Below are positions 1 to 6,799 of a stretch of 10,577 bases of DNA, piece by piece. The notes under the pieces were generated by a model, which saw only the letters and a list, made by a program, of their open reading frames with translations, was not told the DNA's origin and made no database searches. Within the stretch, counting starts at the first letter, position 1. Each line of letters begins with the position of its first letter. This DNA is from Pseudomonadota bacterium (GTDB lineage Bacteria; Pseudomonadota; Alphaproteobacteria; Rhizobiales; Beijerinckiaceae). The stretch spans positions 1-10,577 of the forward strand of contig JAEWKP010000290.1 of NCBI GenBank assembly GCA_023393655.1, given 5' to 3'. A program made the position numbers and the translations under genes.

Positions 1-624
1 TGCGTCATAGGGGCCCTTCATCAGCTTCTCGGCGTCGCCGCCGAAGGCATAGACCCAGCCGGCGACGAAGGAGACGCCGGACATGCCGCCCTTGATGCCG
101 TTATAGCCGAACTGCTTGGGGTTCTTCTTCACCCAGTCGGCGAGCTCGGCGAAGGTCGCCGGCGGCGTCTTGACCATGTCGGCATTGTAGGCGAGCGCGG
201 TCTGGGACTGGAACATCGGAATGACGAAGCCGCTGACATCGGTGCCGAGCGAATTCTTCGCGGAGTCGCCGGTGGCGAGCTTGGCCGTCTCGACATTGGC
301 CGTGTACTTGTTGAGCAGGCCTTCCTTGACCATCTGGCCGGCGGCCTTCTGGTGGATGACGAGCACGTCGAAATCGGTCGCGCTGGCGCCCTTCTGGGCG
401 TCCAGCTTCTCGTAGATCTTCTGCGAGCCGGAATCGCCCGGACCGGTGCCGACCGAGACGACCTTGACGCCCGGGTGGGCCTTCTCGAACATCGGCCCGA
501 GATAGTCCTTGACGTAGTCGACCATGTTCTGGTCGCCGGCTGAGGCGACGTTGAGGGTCTGCGCGGATAGCGGCGATGCCACGATCAGCGCGGCGAGCGA
601 GCAGGCAAGCGTGATGATGCGCAT
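1..624 (-). CDS. ABC transporter extracellular substrate-binding protein, 3' part missing at window edge
   Basis: The first 208 codons are present with no stop before the left edge. Residues 1-21 form a signal peptide (MRII, then a hydrophobic run ending PLSA before QTLNV), so the product is exported to the periplasm. The mature part starts with a beta strand (TLNVASAGD) and continues with the layout of family 1 extracellular solute-binding proteins: DVLVIHQK near 86-93, an ALAYNADMV stretch at 143-151 and TFAELADWVKKNP at 157-169. These proteins capture a ligand and deliver it to the inner-membrane permease. The gene follows the ATPase gene by 15 bases, with an AGGGAG ribosome binding site about 8 bases before the ATG, so the two form an operon. 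The ATPase type (FbpC/PotA-like) fits Fe(III), polyamine, thiamine or aminoethylphosphonate uptake, but the visible sequence does not single one out. Family call firm, substrate unknown. Confidence 0.88.
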   Translation of the reverse strand, partial: MRIITLACSLAALIVASPLSAQTLNVASAGDQNMVDYVKDYLGPMFEKAHPGVKVVSVGTGPGDSGSQKIYEKLDAQKGASATDFDVLVIHQKAAGQMVKEGLLNKYTANVETAKLATGDSAKNSLGTDVSGFVIPMFQSQTALAYNADMVKTPPATFAELADWVKKNPKQFGYNGIKGGMSGVSFVAGWVYAFGGDAEKLMKGPYDA

Positions 625-639
625 GGGTCTGACTCCCTG

Positions 640-1755
640 TCAGGCGGCTATCCCGGCCTCGGTCGCCGGGAAGATGTGAAGGCGCTGCAGCGGAATGCGC
701 AGCCCGACCTTGGTTCCGAGTTCGTGACGGCCGGTATCGTCGACCGTGATCTGGCGTCCGGCGGCCTCCACCTTGTAGCGGTAGATGCCACCGGGATAAG
801 CGCGCGCGGCGATGGTGCCGGGGACGACGAGATCGCCACTCGCAGCCGCCGCGTCATGCGCGTCGAGACTCGCGACGTCGTCGCGGAAATAGGCAAGCGC
901 CTCGCCGTTCGGCAAAGCAGCTCCGGCGGCATCTGCGAGCGTAGCGCGGGCCGTGTCGGCGGTGACGGAAGCCACGCCTTCGCTGCGTGCGATCTTGAGC
1001 GGCAGGACATTCTCCGCGCCCATGAAATTGGCGACGAAGGCGCTGGCGGGGCGATCATAGACCTCCTCGGGCGTGCCGACCTGGGCGACCCGGCCAGCCT
1101 GCATGATCACCAGCCGGTCGGCCATGGTCATGGCTTCCTCGCGATCATGGGTGACGTGGACCGCGGTCAGGCCGAGCCGCTGCTGGATGGCGCGGATCTC
1201 GTGGCGCATGGTCATGCGGATCTTGGCGTCGAGATTGGAGAGCGGCTCGTCGAGCAGGAGGATGCCGGGATCGATCGCGAGCGCCCGGCCGAGCGCGACA
1301 CGCTGGCGCTGGCCGCCGGAGAGGGCCGTGACCTTGCGGTCCTCATAGCCGGCAAGGCCGAGAAAACCCAGCATCTGGCTGACCTTGGCGGCAATCTCCG
1401 CCTTCGACTTGCCGCGCAGCTTCAGGCCGTAGCCGATATTCTGGAGCACGGTCATATGCGGCCAGAGCGCATAGGACTGGAAGACCATCGCCATGCCGCG
1501 CTTTTCCGGCGGCAGCCCGGCGACATCCCTGCCGCCGACGACGATCGAGCCTTCCTCGACCGGAACGAAACCGGAGAGCGAGCGCAGCAGCGTAGTCTTG
1601 CCGCAGCCGGAGGAGCCGAGGAGCGCGGTGAAGCTGCCAGGCGTGAAGTCGAGATCGATGCCGTGCAGCACGCGCGTGCTGCCATAGGCGACCTTGAGAC
1701 CGCGCACGCCGATGGCCGCGCCGCTACCCGCTCTGGCCTGCGTTTCCGGCTGCAA
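640..1755 (-). CDS. ABC transporter ATP-binding protein (FbpC/PotA/UgpC-like, with C-terminal TOBE region)
   Basis: This is the cytoplasmic ATPase of an importer, 371 residues, the usual length for the CUT1/polyamine/iron class. Visible motifs are the A-loop Tyr24, Walker A GSSGCGKTT at 47-55, Q-loop Gln93 (MVFQSYALWPH), signature LSGGQRQR at 145-152, Walker B ILLLDEP at 165-171, D-loop SNLD at 173-176 and the H-loop His203 (VTHD). Residues from about 235 to 365 are the regulatory TOBE-like extension. The start is a TTG at 1753-1755. An in-frame TGA lies only three codons before it and no ATG is available nearby, so the real choice is this TTG or an internal GTG at codon 17. It is the first gene of an operon with the substrate-binding protein downstream. 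An operator-like palindrome lies just upstream (1794-1811). Function firm, substrate not determined. Confidence 0.95.
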   Translation of the reverse strand: MQPETQARAGSGAAIGVRGLKVAYGSTRVLHGIDLDFTPGSFTALLGSSGCGKTTLLRSLSGFVPVEEGSIVVGGRDVAGLPPEKRGMAMVFQSYALWPHMTVLQNIGYGLKLRGKSKAEIAAKVSQMLGFLGLAGYEDRKVTALSGGQRQRVALGRALAIDPGILLLDEPLSNLDAKIRMTMRHEIRAIQQRLGLTAVHVTHDREEAMTMADRLVIMQAGRVAQVGTPEEVYDRPASAFVANFMGAENVLPLKIARSEGVASVTADTARATLADAAGAALPNGEALAYFRDDVASLDAHDAAAASGDLVVPGTIAARAYPGGIYRYKVEAAGRQITVDDTGRHELGTKVGLRIPLQRLHIFPATEAGIAA

Positions 1756-1793
1756 GGCGCCTACTCACACGGTTCTGCTCTTATGGCCTGACA

Positions 1794-1811
1794 ATGGAAT
1801 ATTTCTTCCAT
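1794..1811. promoter_or_regulatory. Inverted repeat in divergent promoter region (possible operator)
   Basis: ATGGAA and TTCCAT form a perfect 6-base inverted repeat around a 6-base A/T-rich centre. It sits between the divergent ABC operon (start 1755) and the phosphoesterase gene (start 1855 or 1879). On the minus strand a weak promoter can be drawn as TTCAAC, a 17-base spacer, then AAATAT, which would put the -10 inside the repeat. Repression of the ABC operon by a dimeric regulator would fit, but neither promoter nor regulator is demonstrated. Confidence 0.3.
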
Positions 1812-1854
1812 CGACGGCTCAGTTGAAATAAACGTTACGCACGGGGCGCAGTCT

Positions 1855-2394
1855 ATGCAAGAGCTTTGTGAAACTCGGATGACAGTACGGATTCATTCTC
1901 TCTGGCTGATGCCGGCCCCCGCCGACGAAGCGATGCTGGCCGGTATCGTCGGCGACCTGTCCGGCCGCTTCGGCACCCCTCTCTTCGCCCCGCACCTGAC
2001 ATTGCAGGGCGACACCGAGACGACGCCCGAGCTGCTGAAGCAGGCGATCACCGCGGCCGCCGGGGCGGTCGAGGCCTTCGCGGAGCCGGTCTCCGTCGTC
2101 GAAGGCAGCGATGCCTATTTCCGCTCGTTCTATGCCCGCTTCTCCGTCTCGCCCGCCCTGTCCAAGCTGAAGCAGGCACTCGATCCCGAGGGCTTCGCGA
2201 GCTTCATGCCGCATGTCTCGCTGCTTTACGGGCCGGTCGAGGCCGTTGCGAAAGCTGCGGCCATCGCCGAGATCGATGCGCGCCTCGCCGGCCGTACCAT
2301 CCGCTTCGACCGGATCAGCATCGTGACCTCCGGGCAGGATGTGCCGATCGCCGACTGGCGGGTCGTGGCGAGCGTCGCGCTGCGTTCGGCCTGA
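1855..2394 (+). CDS. 2H phosphoesterase family protein (cyclic phosphodiesterase / 2'-5' RNA ligase-like)
   Basis: Two H-x-T/S-x motifs define the 2H superfamily active site: HLTL at 47-50 (in FAPHLTLQG) and HVSL at 120-123 (in FMPHVSLLYG). They are spaced as in small, about 170-180 residue, cyclic nucleotide phosphodiesterases of the CPDase type. Known relatives open 2',3'-cyclic phosphates or ADP-ribose 1'',2''-cyclic phosphate, or act on 2'-5' linked RNA ends; the actual substrate here is not known. No signal peptide or membrane segment is seen, so it should be cytoplasmic. The start is uncertain: ATG 1855 gives 179 residues, while ATG 1879 gives 171 residues beginning MTVRIHSLW, closer to where conserved sequence begins. 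Neither has a strong ribosome binding site. It appears to be a single-gene unit, divergent from the ABC operon and convergent with the CLC gene 9 bases downstream. Confidence 0.85.
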   Translation: MQELCETRMTVRIHSLWLMPAPADEAMLAGIVGDLSGRFGTPLFAPHLTLQGDTETTPELLKQAITAAAGAVEAFAEPVSVVEGSDAYFRSFYARFSVSPALSKLKQALDPEGFASFMPHVSLLYGPVEAVAKAAAIAEIDARLAGRTIRFDRISIVTSGQDVPIADWRVVASVALRSA

Positions 2395-2403
2395 GCCTTC
2401 CGG

Positions 2404-4203
2404 CTATTCGCCGGTCAGTTCGCGATTGCGGCGGCTGACTTCGTCGCTGTAGCGCTTGATCGCATGCGCCTCGCTGAGAATGCCGACGAGGCGGCGGCTG
2501 TCGCGATCGGCGACCACGGGCAGCGCCTCGCTCTCGGCCGCCTCGAACAGCTTCAGCGTATCGCGCACCGACATGTCGGCGAGCAGCATCCGATCGGGAT
2601 TGCGCAGGATATGGCGCACGGTGCGCGGTGCGGGCTCGGCCGCGGCCTCCTCGTCCAGCGCCGGGTCCGGCTCGTAGAGCGCGCCCGGCGGCACCATGCC
2701 GGCATAGGCGTCGCCCGCGCCGACGGCGACGAGGTAATTGGTCGATCCCGGCGGATATTTCAGCCGCGCCTCCGCGATGGTCGCATCGGCCGCGATCTTC
2801 GGCACCTCGATGCGCATCATGCTGCCGGCGGTGAGATCGCGCATCCAGCCGACATCATGAGCGCCGCGGATGCTCTCGCCGCGCAGATGGAAGCGCCAGG
2901 TCGCGAAGGAGAAGCCGAAGAGACGCCGCGTCACCAGCGAGGCTGCGCCGGCCGCGCCGACGACGGCGAGCGTCAATTTGAGATCGCCGGTCATCTCGAG
3001 CGCGAGCAGCGTCATCGTCATCGGGCCGCCGACGATCGAGACCGCGAGCGAGCTCATCCCGACCAGCCCGAACAGCGTCTCGTGCCCGGCGAGGTTGGGG
3101 AAGCCGAGCGTCAGCACGCCGATGAAGAGACGGCCCGTCAGCACGCCGAGCAGGAGCGAGGCGAAGAACAGGCCTCCGCGAAAGCCCGAGCCGATCGAGA
3201 CCGAGGAGGCCAGCGCCTTGGCGACAAGCACCAGCGCGAACAGCGTGAGGCTGGCATCGATGCCGAGATAGAGATTGATCGCGCCATGGCCGGCCGAAAA
3301 GACGGACGGGTTCCAGACCGCCAGTGCGCCGACGACGAGGCCGCCGAAGGCAGGCCGGAGCCAGGTCGGGATCCGCGAGCGCCTGAACCCCGCCTCGACG
3401 AAGGCGGCGGCGCGCATCACGACGATGCCGACGAGCCCGCAGGCGGCGCCCAACATGACGACCAGAGGCAGGTTGGCCACCGTGATCAGTCCGATCGGCG
3501 GGACCTCGATCGCGAGCAGCGCGGGTGCAAGCACGCCATGGGTCACGGTTGCCATGAAAGTCGCGGCCATCACCGGCACGAAAGCCGCGATCGAATAGCT
3601 GCCGAGGATCAGTTCGAAGGCATAGAAGGCGCCGGTCAGGGGCGCATCGAAGGCGGCACCGATGGCGCCGCCGGCGGCGCAGCCGACCATCAGGCGCATA
3701 TCCGCGCGGCGCAGGCGCAGGCGCCGGCCGATATGCGAGGCGAGCCCGCTGGCGGCCTGCGTGTAGCCGGCTTCGAGTCCGACCGAGGCGCCCGCGCCGC
3801 TGGAGCCCATGGTCTGCAGCGCGACGAAGACACTGTCGCGGAAGGACATGCGCCCGCCATGCAGTGCATTGGCCTCGATCGGATCGATCGGCTGCTTGCG
3901 GCGGCGGAAGAACAGCCAGGAGGCGCAGCCGATGACGAGGCCGCCGAGAACCGGTCCTGCGAGCGCGCGCCAGGTCGGGATCGTGGTCGTGATCGAGAGC
4001 CGCTGCGTATGCGGCAGCCCGAAGATCACCTCGTGCAGGAGCTGGGTCGTGAAGGACATCGCCAGCACGACAAGCCCGGAGAGCACCCCGACCACGCAGG
4101 CCAGCACCACGATGCCGATCTCGCTGGAGCGGACGAGCGCGCGCCAGCCCTGCGGCGCATCGCCTGTCCCGGCCGGCGTTTCGGTGGCTTTCACGGTGAT
4201 CAC
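2404..4203 (-). CDS. CLC family chloride channel/transporter with C-terminal CBS domain pair
   Basis: This is a 599-residue integral inner-membrane protein. Residues 25-435 carry many hydrophobic helices of the CLC fold, and about 453-590 form a cytoplasmic CBS pair split by an acidic/Pro linker (about 510-527). CLC landmarks are GSSGAGASVGLEAG at 133-146 with the gating Glu at 144, APLTGAFYAFEL at 187-198, GSGFRGGLFFAS at 338-349 and ALEMTG at 401-406. Family members move chloride or other anions, either as channels or as anion/proton exchangers. Leu198 sits where E. coli ClcA has its inner proton glutamate, and the GSGIP and GxFxP signatures are altered, so transport mode is open. The start is the GTG at 4201-4203; an in-frame TGA lies closely upstream, with another GTG three codons inside. 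The C-terminus (YSDEVSRRNRELTGE) follows the second CBS. Confidence 0.93.
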   Translation of the reverse strand: MITVKATETPAGTGDAPQGWRALVRSSEIGIVVLACVVGVLSGLVVLAMSFTTQLLHEVIFGLPHTQRLSITTTIPTWRALAGPVLGGLVIGCASWLFFRRRKQPIDPIEANALHGGRMSFRDSVFVALQTMGSSGAGASVGLEAGYTQAASGLASHIGRRLRLRRADMRLMVGCAAGGAIGAAFDAPLTGAFYAFELILGSYSIAAFVPVMAATFMATVTHGVLAPALLAIEVPPIGLITVANLPLVVMLGAACGLVGIVVMRAAAFVEAGFRRSRIPTWLRPAFGGLVVGALAVWNPSVFSAGHGAINLYLGIDASLTLFALVLVAKALASSVSIGSGFRGGLFFASLLLGVLTGRLFIGVLTLGFPNLAGHETLFGLVGMSSLAVSIVGGPMTMTLLALEMTGDLKLTLAVVGAAGAASLVTRRLFGFSFATWRFHLRGESIRGAHDVGWMRDLTAGSMMRIEVPKIAADATIAEARLKYPPGSTNYLVAVGAGDAYAGMVPPGALYEPDPALDEEAAAEPAPRTVRHILRNPDRMLLADMSVRDTLKLFEAAESEALPVVADRDSRRLVGILSEAHAIKRYSDEVSRRNRELTGE

Positions 4204-4293
4204 GGCAAGGCCCGTCAGGCTCGTTCGTCACGTCCGTTCGCGGTCGCATATCGCAGCGGCGGGAACAAGACGGCATGACCATAGCGGCCCCGC

Positions 4294-4309
4294 CCCTGCC
4301 GCAGGGCAG
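4294..4309 (-). terminator. Weak GC hairpin after the Lrp-type regulator gene
   Basis: Two alternative 5-base stems can form directly downstream of, or touching, the regulator stop codon: CCCTG/CAGGG (4294-4298 with 4302-4306) or CTGCC/GGCAG (4296-4300 with 4305-4309). There is no T-run after it on the minus strand, so it is at best a weak or Rho-assisted terminator. The 106-base gap to the CLC gene shows no convincing promoter, so read-through into that gene is possible. Confidence 0.2.
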
Positions 4310-4789
4310 CTACGAAATCGGTACCGCAAGCCCCGTCTTGACCCGGTCCATGGCGACGAAGGAGCGGAACTTGCGGATGTTCGGATTGGCGAAGAAGAGG
4401 CGCCGCGTCAGCGCCTCATAGGCCGTCATACTCGGCACCAGCACGACCAGCATGAAATCGACCTCGCCGGTGACGTAATAGCATTGCTGCACTTCCGGCG
4501 CGGCGAGGAAAGCGCTTTTGGCCGCATCGATATCCGGCGCGGTCTCGCTGACCAGCTCGATTTCGACGAAGAGCGTGATCGGATGGCCGAGCGCGGCGGG
4601 ATCGACCACTGCGACATTGGCGCGAATGACGCCGCTCGCCTCCATCCGGCGGATGCGGCGCTGCACGGCCGGCGCCGACAGGTTGACGCGCTCGCCGATC
4701 ACGCGCTGGGGCGTGGTGTTGTCCTGCTGGAGGATCGCGAGAATCGCACGATCGAAAGCGTCGAGTTGATGAGCGGTCGGCTCGGCCAT
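4310..4789 (-). CDS. Lrp/AsnC family transcriptional regulator
   Basis: This is a 159-residue DNA-binding protein of standard Lrp/AsnC length. Residues 8-55 form the winged helix-turn-helix (LDAFDRAILAILQQD, then APAVQRRIRRMEASGVI). Residues about 68-150 form the RAM ligand-binding and oligomerisation domain, with the characteristic YYVTGEVDFMLVV at 104-116, where Gly108 and Asp111 lie in the effector pocket turn. Such proteins act as dimers to octamers and respond to amino acids. The gene is divergent from the diaminopropionate ammonia-lyase gene with 104 bases between the starts, the usual arrangement for a local regulator of an amino-acid catabolic gene. Control of the lyase and autoregulation are therefore inferred. 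The ATG at 4787-4789 has a GAGG only one base away, so the ribosome binding site is poor. Confidence 0.95.
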   Translation of the reverse strand: MAEPTAHQLDAFDRAILAILQQDNTTPQRVIGERVNLSAPAVQRRIRRMEASGVIRANVAVVDPAALGHPITLFVEIELVSETAPDIDAAKSAFLAAPEVQQCYYVTGEVDFMLVVLVPSMTAYEALTRRLFFANPNIRKFRSFVAMDRVKTGLAVPIS

Positions 4790-4850
4790 GCCTCATCCCG
4801 AGAGAGAAACTTGCAAGGACAGAGGGTAAATCCAGCGCCTTTTTCACCGG

Positions 4851-4863
4851 GGATGCAATATCC
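4851..4863. promoter_or_regulatory. Short palindrome upstream of the ammonia-lyase gene (candidate Lrp/AsnC-type operator)
   Basis: GGAT, a 5-base centre, then ATCC make a 13-base palindrome 30 bases before the lyase start. It lies in the 104-base divergent region that should contain both promoters. Lrp-type operators are similarly short, imperfect palindromes with an A/T-rich centre. No convincing -35/-10 pair was found on either strand here, so the role is a guess from position and symmetry. Confidence 0.25.
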
Positions 4864-4893
4864 ATTCAGGCAACCCAGCCAGACGAGGCCGCC

Positions 4894-6078
4894 ATGTTCC
4901 TGCTCAACCATCATCCGGATTACCGCACCGCGCTCCATCCCGAGGATGTCGAGACGTTGGGGCCGGCCGGGGCCGACGCGATCGCGGCGCATCTCGCCGA
5001 GCGTCCGAACCATGCGCCGACGCCGCTGCACAGCCTGCCGGGGCTCGCCGCCGCGCTCGGCATCGGCGCGCTCTCCATCAAGGACGAGGGCCAGCGCCTC
5101 GGGCTCGGCAGCTTCAAGGCGCTCGGCGGCGCCTATGCTGTGATCCGGCTTGCGCTCGAAGCGGCTTCCGAAAAGCTCGGCCGGCAACTCGGCGATGCCG
5201 ACATGAACGATCCCGCCGTCCGTGCAGCGGCGGCCGGCATGACTTTCGCCTGCGCGACCGACGGCAACCACGGCCGCTCGGTGGCGCAGGGCGCGCAACT
5301 GCTCGGCGCCAAGGCCGTGATCTTCGTGCATGGCGGCGTCAGCGACGAGCGCGTCGCGGCCATCGCCCGTTTCGGCGCCGAGATGATCCGCGTCGACGGA
5401 ACCTATGACGATTCCGTGGTCGAGGCCGCCCGCGTCGCGACCGAGCGCGGCTGGACCATCGTCTCCGACACCTCCTGGGACGGCTACGAGCGCATCCCCG
5501 GCCTGGTCATGCAGGGCTACACGGCCATCGCCCGGGAGGGGCTGGCGCAGATGCCGGAACGACCGAGCCATGTCTTCGTCCAGGCTGGCGTCGGCGGCAT
5601 CGCCGCCGCGCTCGCCGCGCAGATGCAGACCAGCTTTGGCGACGAGCGGCCCTTCTTCACGGTGGTCGAGCCGTCGCGCGCCGCCTGCATCTTCGAAGCG
5701 GTGAAGCGCGGAAAGCCGGGCAAGATTCCGCATGGCGCACCGACCGTGATGGCGATGCTCGAATGCTACGATCCCTCGCCACTGGCGCTGCGCGTGCTCT
5801 ATCGCGCTGCCGACGCCTTCATGACGGCGGAGGACTCGGATGCGGTCGAGGCGATGAACCGCCTCGCCCGACCGGCGGCAGGCGACCCCGCTATCGTCGC
5901 CGGCGAAAGCGGTTCGGCCGGCCTTGCGGGGTTGCTGGCGGCCCTGCGCGACCCGCAGGCCCGCGCAGCGCTGAAGCTCGACAGCCAATCCCGCGTCTTC
6001 CTGGTCAATACCGAAGGCGCGACCGATCCGGCGCGCTATGCCGAGCTCGTCGGGCTAAAGCCGGAGGAGGTCGCATGA
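4894..6078 (+). CDS. dpaL: Diaminopropionate ammonia-lyase (PLP-dependent, fold type II)
   Basis: The enzyme converts 2,3-diaminopropionate to pyruvate and two ammonia, using pyridoxal phosphate in the cytosol. At 394 residues it matches the known enzyme (E. coli YgeX is about 400). Visible features are IKDEGQRLGLGSFKALGGAYA around 62-82, with the PLP-binding Lys75 in SFKALGG; TDGNHGRSVA at 122-131, whose Asp123 corresponds by motif to the aspartate proposed as a catalytic base for the D-isomer in enteric enzymes; SDTSWDGYE at 191-199, also diagnostic for this subfamily; and AGVGG at 231-235, the phosphate-binding glycine loop. TDGNHG together with DTSWDGYE separates it from threonine deaminase, threonine synthase and cysteine synthase. 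GAGG precedes the ATG. The gene is divergent from an Lrp/AsnC regulator and overlaps the next gene by ATGA. None of the purine/hydantoin-catabolism neighbours typical of the enteric ygeX locus is present. Confidence 0.92.
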   Translation: MFLLNHHPDYRTALHPEDVETLGPAGADAIAAHLAERPNHAPTPLHSLPGLAAALGIGALSIKDEGQRLGLGSFKALGGAYAVIRLALEAASEKLGRQLGDADMNDPAVRAAAAGMTFACATDGNHGRSVAQGAQLLGAKAVIFVHGGVSDERVAAIARFGAEMIRVDGTYDDSVVEAARVATERGWTIVSDTSWDGYERIPGLVMQGYTAIAREGLAQMPERPSHVFVQAGVGGIAAALAAQMQTSFGDERPFFTVVEPSRAACIFEAVKRGKPGKIPHGAPTVMAMLECYDPSPLALRVLYRAADAFMTAEDSDAVEAMNRLARPAAGDPAIVAGESGSAGLAGLLAALRDPQARAALKLDSQSRVFLVNTEGATDPARYAELVGLKPEEVA

Positions 6079-6743
6079 CCCTGCAAGCCACCGAGCGATT
6101 GACGCTGCATTCGCAGAGCCATTCGCCTTATGCGCGCAAGACCATCGTCTTCGCGCATGAGGCGGGAATCGCCGAGCGGCTCGCGATCCTCGACCAGGAG
6201 ACGAGCCCGACCAACCGCAATCCCGAGGTCTTCGCGGTCAATCCGCTCGGCAAGGTGCCGGTGCTGATCACGCCGGAAGCCGGCGCGATCTTCGATTCGC
6301 TGGTGATCTGCGACTATCTCGACGGGCTTCATGGCGGGCGCCGATTGATCCCCGCCGATGGCAAGGCGCGCTGGCAGGCTCTGCGCCTGCATGCGATCGC
6401 CCAGGGTCTCTGCGATGCCGGCATCGCGCTGCGCTGGGAGACGCTGCGCCGTCCGGAGCATCTGCGCTACCCGCCGCTCCAGGAGGGGCAGACGGCCAAG
6501 CTCATCGAGAGCTTCGACGTTCTGGAGCGCAGCGAAAGCTTCGAAGAGCCCGTGCATATCGGCCATATCGGGTTGGCCACGGCGCTCGCCTGGCTGGAAT
6601 TCCGTGATCTCCCGGACTTCCGGGCCGGGCGGCCGAGGCTGACGCGCTGGTACGAGACGTTCTCGCAGCGGCCCTCGATGCGAACAACCGCCTATCACGG
6701 CGAGACGCAGGATCGGCCGGCGGCACAGGCCATTGCCGGATGA
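6075..6743 (+). CDS. Glutathione S-transferase family protein
   Basis: This is a 222-residue soluble protein with a thioredoxin-like N-terminal domain (about 8-85) and an all-helical C-terminal domain (about 95-205). Seen in the sequence are SHSPYARKTIVFAHEAG at 15-31 (candidate catalytic Ser17 or Tyr19), NPLGKVPVL at 57-65 with the conserved cis-Pro63, and DSLVICDYLD at 74-83, where Asp74-Ser75 contact the glutathione gamma-glutamyl group in the family. Members conjugate, isomerise or reductively remove groups from electrophiles using glutathione; the substrate here is unknown. The ATG overlaps the stop of the lyase gene (ATGA), and a strong GGAGGAGG lies within the lyase 3' end, so translation is coupled and the genes are co-transcribed. 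A longer reading frame opens upstream, but that part runs inside the lyase gene in another frame and is not GST-like. Confidence 0.92.
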   Translation: MTLQATERLTLHSQSHSPYARKTIVFAHEAGIAERLAILDQETSPTNRNPEVFAVNPLGKVPVLITPEAGAIFDSLVICDYLDGLHGGRRLIPADGKARWQALRLHAIAQGLCDAGIALRWETLRRPEHLRYPPLQEGQTAKLIESFDVLERSESFEEPVHIGHIGLATALAWLEFRDLPDFRAGRPRLTRWYETFSQRPSMRTTAYHGETQDRPAAQAIAG

Positions 6744-6766
6744 CCTGATGACGTCGTAGCAGGGCA

Positions 6767-6787
6767 GCGCAGCCCTTCTGGCTGCGC
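6767..6787 (+). promoter_or_regulatory. Hairpin immediately before the MFS ribosome binding site
   Basis: GCGCAGCC and GGCTGCGC form a perfect 8-base, mostly G/C stem with a 5-base loop. It lies in the 56-base gap between the GST and MFS genes. The MFS ribosome binding site (GGAGG, 6789-6793) begins one base after the stem. There is no T-run, so it is not a classic terminator. It could limit access to the ribosome binding site, protect a processed end, or attenuate read-through from the lyase-GST pair. Confidence 0.4.
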
Positions 6788-6799
6788 CGGAGGCCGCGC

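Noticed and set aside
676..1791. 371-codon open frame on the plus strand opposite the ABC ATPase
   Set aside because: It mirrors the ATPase gene, has no domain signature and arises from codon-position GC bias.
2464..4278. 604-codon open frame on the plus strand opposite the CLC gene
   Set aside because: Its translation is charged, low-complexity and rich in Arg/Glu/Asp/Ala with no domain, typical of an antisense frame in GC-rich DNA. The opposite strand has a clear CLC-CBS protein.
5763..6074. N-terminal extension of the GST reading frame into the lyase gene
   Set aside because: The extension is Arg/Gly-rich with no GST similarity. The ATG at 6075 has a strong GGAGGAGG ribosome binding site and begins directly at the thioredoxin-like domain.
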